Of a stretch of DNA of 9,960 nt, positions 1 to 6,678 are shown in pieces (within the stretch, counting starts at the first letter, position 1; each line of letters starts with the position of its first letter). The translations under genes and the position numbers were made by a program. The DNA is from Candidatus Bandiella numerosa (GTDB taxonomy: Bacteria > Pseudomonadota > Alphaproteobacteria > Rickettsiales > Midichloriaceae), in contig NZ_JAJBJD010000020.1 of the NCBI RefSeq assembly GCF_021811875.1, forward strand, positions 1 to 9,960, in the 5' to 3' direction. The notes beneath the pieces were generated by a model. It made no database searches. It had not been told where the DNA came from and worked only from the letters and a program-made list of their open reading frames with translations.

Positions 1-365
1 AATATTTTGTTAACTTTCTTGAATTCCTATTATTCTATCAGCTTTTATACCAAACTTATCGTTCTTCTTTATATGAATCTAATTTTTTAAATCCATTTAT
101 TGCATATCTTCCTTGCTTTGCATTTATACAACGGCCTTTTTAGGACAACAATTCAAAATATAAAACACAGAAATGGAAAAGTGGTGGAAGTTTAAAAAAT
201 ATTTTTCGTAGATAAAAAATAATAAGTGTAGAGTAAAACAGAATTTGCTAACCTTACATTCCTTATCCATAATTCACGTTAATTATGAGTAAATGACTAT
301 ACTCAGGGAATTGCTCAGCAATAATTTTGCCGGCAAGCACAAGGTTTGGGATAACTAATTGACAT
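1..365. other. A+T-rich stretch without a supportable gene
   Basis: I see no convincing gene here. All reading frames are short. The only local structure that stands out is a 7-base inverted repeat, CATAATT/AATTATG, at 268-287 with a 6-base spacer. The segment 300-360 is richer in G+C than its surroundings and could be the remnant of an insertion, but nothing identifies it. On the minus strand, a frame ending near base 67 reads about 24 protein-like residues after a stop, which could be a decayed C-terminus. Confidence 0.4.
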
Positions 366-807
366 TCATAACCCCACTTCCATCACCGTTACAGGATGCG
401 ATTTAAATTCATCCATACCAATTTTCTTCCACCCGAGACGTTGATAGTACTCAGGCATTGTAGGATCAATAGCGAACAAGTAAAGTTTTTCAAAACCAAG
501 CTCTTTTGCTTTATCGACTGTGACGTCAATTAGCATTTTGCCGATCCCTTGTTTTTGATATTTTGGATCAACAACAAGCGGACCAAGCCAAGGAGTAAGA
601 TCAAGGCGAATGCCATCATTTTCACGCAAAGAGCACATACCAGACGGCACATCACCATCTAAAGCAATAAAAGTGATCAGTAAATCTTTCAATTACCTGT
701 TCAATCAAAATATCAGGCATCCAAATTTTACCTAAAACTTCATACCAAATATTTGCAAATGCTGGTACAGTGTGTGGATGGTTTTTTAAAAGGTCGATTT
801 TGATCAT
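366..807 (-). pseudogene. GNAT family N-acetyltransferase, frameshifted
   Basis: This was a GNAT acetyltransferase, which transfers an acetyl group from acetyl-CoA to an amine; the substrate cannot be told. An ATG at 805-807 begins MIKIDLLKNHPHTVPAFANI and continues to ERFTDH, then runs into a TGA at 652-654. The rest of the protein lies in another frame (ALDGDVPSGMCSLRENDGIR onward) down to 366. It contains the acetyl-CoA loop QKQGIGK and the C-terminal YYQRLGWKKIG typical of the fold. That second frame is closed by a TAA at 693-695, just before a TTG, so the frame change must lie between 652 and 692. The N-terminal and C-terminal halves follow one another without overlap, and a few codons appear to be missing at the join. 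The gene is 70 bases downstream of petB on the same strand. It is most likely a recently inactivated, acquired gene. The 108-codon right half read from the TTG could still be translated but would lack the first strands of the fold. Confidence 0.8.
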
Positions 808-846
808 ACAGTACCTCTCATAGACTACTCAGAAGCAATGGATAAA

Positions 847-862
847 TTTTGATTCATCAAAA
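847..862 (-). terminator. possible weak terminator hairpin of petB
   Basis: On the minus strand, 16 bases after the petB stop codon, TTTTGA and TCAAAA can pair around a four-base loop, and TTTA follows. The stem is entirely A+T apart from one G:C pair and the U tract is short, so this is only a candidate. Confidence 0.25.
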
Positions 863-877
863 ATTGTTTCAACTTCA

Positions 878-2089
878 TCATTTTATCTGTGATTCACTAA
901 TTGAATTTGGCAATGTTTTGGTTTTTTCAAATTTTGATAGCAAGGGCAATATAATTAAAAAATGTGTAAAATACCAAATTGTAGAAATTTGACTAAATGT
1001 AATATATGGCTCCTCAGCAACTTCTCCTCCCAAATAACCAAGTGCGATAAAATTAATAAAAAATACATATGTAAAAATTCTGAATAAAGGTCTATAGTTG
1101 GCACTTTTAACTTTACAACTATCAAGCCAAGGAAGAACAAAAAGTATTAAGATGGCACTAAACATGGCAACTACCCCGGCAAGCTTATCTGGTATAGATC
1201 TTAAAATAGCATAAAAAGGCAAAAAATACCATTCAGGAACAATGTGAGCAGGAGTAACCAGGGGATTTGCATCAATATAATTATCAGGATGACCTAATAA
1301 ATTTGGTTTAAAAAACACAAAATAAAAATAGATAATGAAAAATATGCCAAATCCAAAAAAATCCTTCACGGTATAATAAGGATGAAATGGAATAGAGTCT
1401 TTTTTTGACTTAATTTCTAAACCGGTAGGATTATTAGAGCCGTGTACATGAAGTGCAATGATATGAATTATCAATAATCCTAGAATTACAAATGGTAATA
1501 AAAAATGTAATGCAAAAAATCTATTCAATGTTGGATTATCTACAGAAAACCCTCCCCACAGCCAAATCACAATATCATCACCAATAAACGGCACTGCTGA
1601 AAAAAGATTAGTTATCACATTTGCTCCCCAATAGCTCATTTGTCCCCATGGTAAAACATATCCCATGAATGCAGTTGCCATTGTTGCTACAAAAATAAAA
1701 ATCCCAAAGAACCAAACCAGCTCTCTTGGCGATTTATATGAGCCATAATATAATCCCCTACCAATATGTATATATATCGTTGCAAAGAACATGGATGCTC
1801 CAACTGCGTGGGTGTATCGAATTAACCATCCATAATTCACATTTCTCATTATATTTTCCACGCTATCGAATGCCATTTTGACATGTGGGGTATATTGCAT
1901 GGCAAGAAACAATCCAGTTATAATTTGCATTAATAATGCAATTCCTGCCATTGAGCCAAAATTCCAAGCATAGTTTAAATTTTTTGGCACTCTATAGTCC
2001 GCAGAGTGTTTGATAAAGCCAAATATTGGCAATCTATACTCTATCCAATTAACTATAGAATCTGATAAACTAACACCTTTCTTCTTCAT
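878..2089 (-). CDS. petB: cytochrome b of the cytochrome bc1 complex
   Basis: This is the membrane subunit of ubiquinol:cytochrome c oxidoreductase (complex III). It carries hemes bL and bH and forms both quinone sites in the inner membrane. The 403 residues match bacterial cytochrome b length. The four heme ligands are visible as two pairs 14 residues apart: H94 (RYTHAVG) and H108 (YIHIGRG), then H195 (ALHFLLPF) and H209 (IIHII). The quinol-oxidation motif PEWY is at 285-288, followed by [12 protein letters not shown]. About eight hydrophobic helices fit the family. Translation starts at ATG 2087-2089, without a clear Shine-Dalgarno site. In many alphaproteobacteria petB is flanked by petA (Rieske protein) and petC (cytochrome c1). 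Here neither is adjacent: upstream is a 397-base gap and downstream a broken GNAT gene. The gene looks intact and functional. Confidence 0.97.
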   Translation of the reverse strand: MKKKGVSLSDSIVNWIEYRLPIFGFIKHSADYRVPKNLNYAWNFGSMAGIALLMQIITGLFLAMQYTPHVKMAFDSVENIMRNVNYGWLIRYTHAVGASMFFATIYIHIGRGLYYGSYKSPRELVWFFGIFIFVATMATAFMGYVLPWGQMSYWGANVITNLFSAVPFIGDDIVIWLWGGFSVDNPTLNRFFALHFLLPFVILGLLIIHIIALHVHGSNNPTGLEIKSKKDSIPFHPYYTVKDFFGFGIFFIIYFYFVFFKPNLLGHPDNYIDANPLVTPAHIVPEWYFLPFYAILRSIPDKLAGVVAMFSAILILFVLPWLDSCKVKSANYRPLFRIFTYVFFINFIALGYLGGEVAEEPYITFSQISTIWYFTHFLIILPLLSKFEKTKTLPNSISESQIK

Positions 2090-2182
2090 TATTGATATAA
2101 ATTAATAAAAATTTAGAAAAATAAAATTACAACTAACTAATTAACTCATCCTAATCTATTCATCAATCTTTTTTTCTGTAAC

Positions 2183-2325
2183 TTATAAATTTACTACATC
2201 TTGTGTATTTGATATGAAATCAGCACTGCAATTAAATTTTACATAGCTGTTTTTAGAAAAATACCAATTTTTTAAGAGATATTCTTGTATTTGATCAATT
2301 TTATTTACTTTTTTTCCATTTTCAT
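2183..2325 (-). pseudogene. possible small reading frame broken at a poly-A run
   Basis: On the minus strand a frame ending with TAA at 2183-2185 reads VNKIDQIQEYLLKNWYFSKN and then about 18 further residues. This is protein-like in composition. It has no start codon of its own. In the neighbouring frame an ATG at 2323-2325 begins MKMEKK and hits a stop right after a run of seven A (2309-2315). Adding one A would join them into a protein of about 47 residues. This could be a decayed gene, a gene read by slippage on the A run, or chance in A+T-rich DNA. I do not recognise the product. Confidence 0.2.
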
Positions 2326-2417
2326 TATTTTACATATTTTTATGTTATTTCAATTTCTTATTCTTGTTTATAACGTTGTATTTTAAACAGCTCCCTTAAA
2401 TAAATTCACTTATACAC

Positions 2418-2445
2418 TTGACTTAAAGATTAAATTATATAGAAT
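2418..2445 (+). promoter_or_regulatory. promoter of the rpsM-rpsK-rpoA-rplQ operon
   Basis: A -35 box TTGACT (2418-2423) and a -10 box TAGAAT (2440-2445) are separated by 16 bases. Each box matches the sigma70 consensus at five of six positions. Transcription would start near 2452, giving a leader of about 35 bases before rpsM. It fits the loss of the usual upstream secY/adk genes, because the operon needs its own promoter. Confidence 0.5.
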
Positions 2446-2486
2446 TCTTAGCATTAAACTACAAAATTTATTGCAAAGAGGTTTTC

Positions 2487-2864
2487 GTGGCACGTATAGC
2501 AGGCGTCAATATTCCAACAGCTAAAAAAGTCGGTATAGCACTTACATACATATATGGAATAGGACCGCATAGATCTAAGCAAATATGTGAAAAAGCTAAC
2601 ATAGATGAGAGTGTTAGGGTTTCAGCATTATCTGATGATGAAGTCAGAAGAATAAGAGAAACAATTGATTCTTCATATTCTGTAGAGGGCGATTTAAGAA
2701 TGGAAGTATCTCTAAATGTCAAAAATCTGATTGACATGAAATCGTATAGAGGTATAAGACATATAAGAAAATTACCTACAAGAGGGCAGAGAACCCATAC
2801 AAATGCACGCACAAGAAGAGGAAAAGCTATTGCAATTGCCGGAAAGAAAAAGGTAACTAAATAA
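2487..2864 (+). CDS. rpsM: 30S ribosomal protein S13
   Basis: S13 sits in the head of the small ribosomal subunit, where it contacts 16S rRNA, the large subunit and the P-site tRNA. The 125 residues begin [10 protein letters not shown], the family's conserved N-terminus, and include YIYGIG at 21-26. The basic RNA-binding tail [14 protein letters not shown] is at 99-112. The start is GTG (2487-2489), with a Shine-Dalgarno sequence AAAGAGG (2475-2481) five bases before it. No other start fits the conserved N-terminus. It is the first gene of the alpha operon, 30 bases before rpsK. Confidence 0.97.
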   Translation: MARIAGVNIPTAKKVGIALTYIYGIGPHRSKQICEKANIDESVRVSALSDDEVRRIRETIDSSYSVEGDLRMEVSLNVKNLIDMKSYRGIRHIRKLPTRGQRTHTNARTRRGKAIAIAGKKKVTK

Positions 2865-2894
2865 CAATAACTAAAGAAGAAAAAAGTATTGAGC

Positions 2895-3275
2895 ATGGAT
2901 AAAAAAACAACTAGCAAGAAAAAAAGAAGCGTTATTATAGGCATAGCACATGTATCTGCTACATTTAATAACACTATAGTTACTATTTCTGACATACAAG
3001 GCGCAGTTATTGCTTGGTCCTCGGCAGGATGTAATGGCTTTAAAGGGTCACGTAAATCAACGCCGTATGCAGCACAGGTTACGGCTGAGGTTGCTGCAAA
3101 AAAGGCAACTGAATTTGGTATGAAAACAATTTCAATAAAAATTCAAGGTCCAGGAAGTGGTAGAGATTCTGCAGTTAGGGGTTTAATATCTTCAGGACTC
3201 AATGTCACAACAATAAAAGACATAACTCCTATACCTCATAATGGTGTTAGACCACCTAAAAAAAGAAGAGTTTAA
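2895..3275 (+). CDS. rpsK: 30S ribosomal protein S11
   Basis: S11 forms part of the platform of the small subunit and binds 16S rRNA near the decoding region. From ATG 2895 the protein has 126 residues. It shows [34 protein letters not shown] and the conserved end [17 protein letters not shown] two codons upstream (2889) is in frame, but the ATG is the more usual choice. A purine-rich stretch, AAGAAGAAAAAAG, lies just before it. The N-terminus is lysine- and threonine-rich, as is common in this family. It sits between rpsM and rpoA, and its stop is 28 bases before the rpoA start. Confidence 0.96.
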   Translation: MDKKTTSKKKRSVIIGIAHVSATFNNTIVTISDIQGAVIAWSSAGCNGFKGSRKSTPYAAQVTAEVAAKKATEFGMKTISIKIQGPGSGRDSAVRGLISSGLNVTTIKDITPIPHNGVRPPKKRRV

Positions 3276-3303
3276 AGTATTAAATTAATAAGGTATATCA
3301 TAG

Positions 3304-4341
3304 ATGCACGAAGAAATACAGAAAACTAACATATCATTGAATTGGGTCAGTTTAATTAAACCAGCAGATTATACGATTGAAGAAGTAGAAGAGAATTCTG
3401 CTGTATTTCATATTGAACCTTTGGAAAAAGGTTTTGGAATAACTTTGGGTAATTCCTTAAGAAGAATACTACTATCGTCATTACAGGGCACTGCAATTTG
3501 TGCTGTAAAAATATCGGGAGTAGAGCATGAATATTCAACAATTGACCATGTACAAGAAGATGTAGTTGAGATTATTTTGAATCTTAAATCTGTAATAATT
3601 AAAGGAAATACAGGATTTGGTAATAAAAAATTTACTTTAAATGTAACAAAAAAAGGCCCCATTACTGCAGGAATGATTGATGTGGTTGCTGGCTTTGAAA
3701 TTGTAAATCCAGATTTGGTAATTTGTAATGCTACTAAAGATATTAAATTAAACATGGAGTTTATTATTGCTTCAGGTAAAGGCTATAAGGTTGCAAGCGA
3801 GCACGGCGAATTAGATTATGGGAATGACTTTATTGCAATAGATTCAATATTTTCCCCAGTCTCTAAATGTTCATTTAAAATTTCTAATAGTCGAGTTGGA
3901 TCAAAAACTGAATATGATAAATTGTCTTTAAAAGTTGAAACTAATGGTTCTATTAAAGCAGAATTGGCACTGGCACTGGCAGCTAAAATTTTTCAAGAGC
4001 AATTACAGGTATTCATAAGCTTTAAAGAAGTTGAAGAAGTTGAAAAACCTAAAGAGAAAAAAATACCATTTGATGTTAATTTACTTAGAAAAGTTAGTGA
4101 TTTGGAATTATCTGTTCGTTCACATAATTGTTTGAAGAATGACAATATAATATATATTGGTGATTTGGTTGTGAAATCTGAGGCCCAGATGTTAAAAACG
4201 CCAAATTTTGGTAAAAAATCCCTAAATGAAATCAAAGAATTACTTGTTGAAATGGGTTTAAAATTTGGTATGGAAATTGAAAATTGGCCTCCTGAGAATT
4301 TAGAAGAGCTAATGGAAGGTTATCTTGGTGAAAATAATTAA
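3304..4341 (+). CDS. rpoA: DNA-directed RNA polymerase subunit alpha
   Basis: Alpha dimerises to scaffold assembly of RNA polymerase, and its C-terminal domain touches UP elements and activators. At 345 residues it is full length for the Rickettsiales. The N-terminal domain (about 20-240) contains [15 protein letters not shown] at 45-59, the dimerisation helix with the conserved arginine pair. A charged linker ([12 protein letters not shown], 242-253) leads to the C-terminal domain. There [13 protein letters not shown] (267-279) places R272 and N275 at the positions that contact DNA in E. coli alpha (R265, N268), and [16 protein letters not shown] follows. The end, [14 protein letters not shown], is typical of alphaproteobacterial alpha. 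Translation starts at ATG 3304, with AAGG about ten bases upstream. Confidence 0.98.
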   Translation: MHEEIQKTNISLNWVSLIKPADYTIEEVEENSAVFHIEPLEKGFGITLGNSLRRILLSSLQGTAICAVKISGVEHEYSTIDHVQEDVVEIILNLKSVIIKGNTGFGNKKFTLNVTKKGPITAGMIDVVAGFEIVNPDLVICNATKDIKLNMEFIIASGKGYKVASEHGELDYGNDFIAIDSIFSPVSKCSFKISNSRVGSKTEYDKLSLKVETNGSIKAELALALAAKIFQEQLQVFISFKEVEEVEKPKEKKIPFDVNLLRKVSDLELSVRSHNCLKNDNIIYIGDLVVKSEAQMLKTPNFGKKSLNEIKELLVEMGLKFGMEIENWPPENLEELMEGYLGENN

Positions 4342-4353
4342 TGCATTTTTGAT

Positions 4354-4710
4354 ATGATACACAGAATAAGTAAAAGAAAATTTTCTAGAAGAAGTGCTCA
4401 TAGGACAAGTTTGTTGAGAAATTTGTGCAAATCTTTGATAAATAGTGAACAGATATTGACCACTTTGCCAAAAGCAAAGAGTTTGCGGAGTGTGGTTGAA
4501 AAATTAATAACGACTGGCAAAGAGAACGACCTAAATTCTAGGAGAAAATTGATATCTAAATTAGGCGGGAGCTTAAAGGAAACGGATAAAATACTCAACG
4601 TATTGTCGCCTAGGTATAAGGAAAGAAATGGTGGTTATACAAGAGTAATCAAAGCAGGTTACAGAAAAGGTGATTGCGCTCCTATAGCTATTATTCAATT
4701 TGTTAATTAG
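4354..4710 (+). CDS. rplQ: 50S ribosomal protein L17
   Basis: L17 binds 23S rRNA near the polypeptide exit side of the large subunit. The 118 residues start MIHRISKRKFSRRSAHRTSL, close to the family's MRHR..R.L.R...HR pattern. They continue with EQILTTLPKAKSLR and end with the conserved block RNGGYTRVIKAGYRKGDCAP then FVN. It is close to the minimal length, lacking the C-terminal extension seen in many relatives. It is the last gene of the operon and starts 12 bases after the rpoA stop, with no obvious Shine-Dalgarno site, so translation is probably coupled to rpoA. I could not find a convincing terminator in the 106 bases before the convergent GNAT gene. Confidence 0.97.
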   Translation: MIHRISKRKFSRRSAHRTSLLRNLCKSLINSEQILTTLPKAKSLRSVVEKLITTGKENDLNSRRKLISKLGGSLKETDKILNVLSPRYKERNGGYTRVIKAGYRKGDCAPIAIIQFVN

Positions 4711-4816
4711 CATTTATTTAATGGTCATCCTCAATATTTAAAAGTTTTAGGTATTATGGATTTTATTGTGCAAAGTTGGATGAGAAGCTTGTTTTTTTTC
4801 CAATTGGCTTTATATA

Positions 4817-5227
4817 TTACAAACTCTGCTTTAAAAAGATGCAGCTAGAATTTTGAGTATAGCCATGCCTCTCGAAGTCTACTGAGTATCCTAATTTCTC
4901 ATAAAATGATTTAGCACCCTCAAAGGTCATTGTGGCAACGGCTGCCATTTCACATCCTGATTTACGACCATAGTCGTGAACTGCTTCCATCAAATTTTTT
5001 CCATAACCTAATTTCCTATGAGCTTTATCAACCCATAGCATGTCAGTGTAGATACATCCGAAAATGACACTTCCATTACAACCTGCAATAATTTGACTCG
5101 CTTTATCCCTTATAAAAAACGCAAAAGAATAAGCTTCCCCGAATTCTGGTGTTTCTTGATTGAGTTTGTCAGTTAGAAAATCGATATCAGCTGTAATTGG
5201 GGATTTAGTAAATTCTATCTCTTGCAT
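4817..5227 (-). CDS. GNAT family N-acetyltransferase
   Basis: This is a complete GNAT acetyltransferase of 136 residues from ATG 5225-5227. A GTG two codons further upstream (5231-5233) would give 138. Neither start has a clear ribosome binding site. The substrate is unknown. Numbered from the GTG, the acetyl-CoA pyrophosphate loop is R73-K-L-G76-Y-G78 inside AHRKLGYGKNLMEAV. The C-terminal strand-helix signature is FEGAKSFYEKLGYSVDF at 104-120. The protein differs clearly from the broken GNAT at 366-807 and belongs to a different subgroup. It is convergent with rplQ and lies 135 bases downstream of the recombinase gene on the same strand, so it is probably part of the accessory block inserted between rplQ and sdhA. 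Confidence 0.88.
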   Translation of the reverse strand: MQEIEFTKSPITADIDFLTDKLNQETPEFGEAYSFAFFIRDKASQIIAGCNGSVIFGCIYTDMLWVDKAHRKLGYGKNLMEAVHDYGRKSGCEMAAVATMTFEGAKSFYEKLGYSVDFERHGYTQNSSCIFLKQSL

Positions 5228-5367
5228 ATTCACTAGTTTTTTTAATAATGCTTATTAAACAATAGTTATCCTGAGCACTCTGCTTCAATTGTAATTGACC
5301 AATGTAACATTTTCACTTCACTTTTAAATCTTTCTCACTCTAACTCATTGGGGGTTCACTTCATTGT

Positions 5368-5979
5368 TTATAGTTCTCTTATAACATCTAAAACTTCTGA
5401 TTCTTTAGTAACTTTTTTGTCATACCATCCTGCTTTAATACGGTAATAAGTAGTTTGGCTTATTTTATAATAGTTCAATATGCGAGAAACCATTATACCT
5501 CTTTGCGCTGATGTTTTAACGTTATTAATTAATTCTTCATCAACGTTAAGTGGCCTACCAAAGGATTTTCCTTCTTTTTTAGCTTTCTTAATCCCTTCAA
5601 GCTGTCGCTCTTTTCTCAAGTTATTTTCAAACTCTGCAAATGATGATAGCATCTGAAACATTAACTTTCCTTGTGGAGAGGCCGTGTTGATATTTTGATC
5701 TAACACAATAAAGTTTACCTTTTTCTCTTTAAGCTTTTCAACAATACTACCCAAATGATAAGCTGACCTTGCCATTCGGTCTAATTTAGTGATAACTAAT
5801 GTATCATTTTCCCGCATATAATCTAAGCATTTGATTAGCTCTGCTCTTTTCTGATCTACTCCACTTATCTTTTCTTGGTATATTTTATTGCAACCATATT
5901 TAGTAAGCTTATCTATTTGTATCTCTAAACTTTGTCCTTGGCTAGATACTCTTGCATATCCCACAATATCACCCATCAT
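5368..5979 (-). CDS. serine recombinase, resolvase/invertase family
   Basis: This is a small serine recombinase of the resolvase/invertase type, which cuts and rejoins DNA through a phosphoserine bond. At 203 residues it has the usual length. The N-terminal catalytic domain shows GYARVSSQGQS with nucleophile S12 and R10. Also present are KLDRMARSAYHLG (65-77) with R68 and R71, the helix FQMLSSFAEFENNLRKER (108-125), and the GRP that ends the catalytic part at 141-143. A C-terminal helix-turn-helix lies at about 155-182 (SRILNYYKISQTTYYRI). Translation starts at ATG 5977-5979 inside the end of the toxin gene, an 11-base overlap, so it is probably translated from the same message. All key residues are present. 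Sequence alone cannot tell resolution from inversion, and I find no obvious crossover site nearby. Confidence 0.93.
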   Translation of the reverse strand: MMGDIVGYARVSSQGQSLEIQIDKLTKYGCNKIYQEKISGVDQKRAELIKCLDYMRENDTLVITKLDRMARSAYHLGSIVEKLKEKKVNFIVLDQNINTASPQGKLMFQMLSSFAEFENNLRKERQLEGIKKAKKEGKSFGRPLNVDEELINNVKTSAQRGIMVSRILNYYKISQTTYYRIKAGWYDKKVTKESEVLDVIREL

Positions 5980-6238
5980 AAACCCCGCTACGATGAGCTA
6001 TTCTCAACACTAACACTGTGATCTCTTTATCTTTTATGTCGCAAATTAATCTATAATCTCCTACTCGAAAACGCACAAGTTTTCCAAATATTTTACCTTT
6101 CAAACTTTTTCCCAAAGATCTTGGATCAGCACAAAAAGCAACTCTAGTTTCTAAAAAAGATATTACCCTTACTTGAATAGATCTATCAAGCTTCTCAAGC
6201 TCTTTTGCTGCAATTTTATTTAATCTTATAAACCACAT
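5969..6238 (-). CDS. RelE/ParE-family toxin of a type II toxin-antitoxin system
   Basis: The 89-residue protein belongs to the RelE superfamily, whose members cleave mRNA at the ribosome (RelE branch) or poison gyrase (ParE branch). It begins MWFIRLNKIAAKELEKLDRS, the usual N-terminal strand-helix. It continues with the core LKGKIFGKLVRFRVGDYRLI (R63 in DYRLI) and ends AHRSGVYDG. The arginine in YRL and the final HR..VY pattern fit RelE-type ribonucleases better than ParE. The start ATG (6236-6238) shares one base with the antitoxin stop (TAATG), so translation is coupled. Its 3' end overlaps the recombinase start by 11 bases. The reading frame is intact. Confidence 0.88.
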   Translation of the reverse strand: MWFIRLNKIAAKELEKLDRSIQVRVISFLETRVAFCADPRSLGKSLKGKIFGKLVRFRVGDYRLICDIKDKEITVLVLRIAHRSGVYDG

Positions 6239-6459
6239 TATAAACCAAGACTTTGCTTTACTTCTTCCAATGTATAAGTCTCGCTCCTTCCAGCTCGGAT
6301 ATCTTCTAAAGCTTTTTCAGCTAAATAGATATCTTCTAAATCTTCTAGTTTAGATTGAATGGCTTCACGAACATAAAAAGAAATTGTTCTACCTGTTTCT
6401 TTTGAAAGATAATGCAATCTGTCTTCTATATTTTTGTCTAATTTGATACTTACAGTCAT
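6238..6459 (-). CDS. ribbon-helix-helix antitoxin, RelB-like
   Basis: The 73-residue protein is the antitoxin partner of the downstream RelE-type gene. Residues 1-45 form a ribbon-helix-helix DNA-binding fold. MTVSIKLDKNIEDRLHYLSK gives the beta strand and first helix, and GRTISFYVREAIQSKLEDLE the turn and second helix. The acidic tail (EDIYLAEKALEDIRAGRSET, then YTLEEVKQSLGL) would wrap the toxin and is similar to the DUF6290/RelB-like group. Such antitoxins usually repress their own operon by binding inverted repeats at the promoter. A candidate lies directly upstream at 6477-6496. The start is ATG 6457-6459, without a strong Shine-Dalgarno site. Confidence 0.88.
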   Translation of the reverse strand: MTVSIKLDKNIEDRLHYLSKETGRTISFYVREAIQSKLEDLEDIYLAEKALEDIRAGRSETYTLEEVKQSLGL

Positions 6460-6476
6460 AATTGTAATATTCTTAT

Positions 6477-6496
6477 GATATATTATACAAAATATC
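6477..6496 (-). promoter_or_regulatory. -10 box within an inverted repeat, likely promoter/operator of the toxin-antitoxin operon
   Basis: On the minus strand a perfect TATAAT (6482-6487) lies 22 bases upstream of the antitoxin start. It is enclosed by the inverted repeat GATAT (6477-6481)/ATATC (6492-6496). There is no good -35 box at the normal distance. An inverted repeat over the -10 box is the usual layout for self-repression by ribbon-helix-helix antitoxins, but the repeat is short and the region A+T-rich. Confidence 0.35.
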
Positions 6497-6601
6497 TTAT
6501 ATTAATTAAGGACTTTTGGCAAGACACTGATATCATATTTTTGGTAGTATGGTTTCATTTACTATTTTGTTCATCCCTTATTTTTTACCAATATTTTTAC
6601 T

Positions 6602-6622
6602 ACATTTTTATATTAAAAATGT
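6602..6622. repeat. perfect 9-base A+T hairpin downstream of sdhA
   Basis: ACATTTTTA and TAAAAATGT form a perfect nine-base stem around a three-base loop, 57 bases beyond the sdhA stop codon. On the sdhA strand it is followed by A-rich rather than T-rich sequence, so it is not a standard intrinsic terminator. It could protect the 3' end of the sdhCDA message or be chance. Confidence 0.3.
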
Positions 6623-6678
6623 CTCTCTTATATTAGTCTCAACATTGTTCAAATACTTTAACTTTGATTAATTGCAGA

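Larger units (their letters stand above)
2090..2486. other. divergent intergenic region between petB and rpsM
   Basis: This very A+T-rich gap separates petB (minus) from rpsM (plus) and must carry the promoters of both. A good sigma70-type promoter for rpsM lies at 2418-2445. I see no clear promoter for petB. The middle part (2183-2325, minus) has an open frame broken at a run of seven A, described separately. There is no trace of adk or secY, which precede rpsM in many bacteria, nor of petA. Confidence 0.5.

Noticed and set aside
124..270. Minus-strand frame of 48 codons starting MDKECKVSKF
   Set aside because: No ribosome binding site, no recognisable family, and a composition rich in Phe, Leu and Cys as expected from random A+T-rich sequence.
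2468..2995. Long minus-strand open frame of 175 codons opposite rpsM and rpsK
   Set aside because: It lies entirely antisense to two certain ribosomal protein genes and its product is a hydrophobic, low-complexity string typical of a shadow frame.
4780..4799. Run of eight T after AAGCTT as a terminator for the rplQ operon
   Set aside because: No stem longer than three base pairs can be formed directly before the T run.
5312..5363. Direct repeat TTCACTTCA (5312-5320 and 5355-5363) downstream of the recombinase gene
   Set aside because: Only nine bases, a single pair, not palindromic and on the wrong side for a typical resolvase crossover site. Probably chance.
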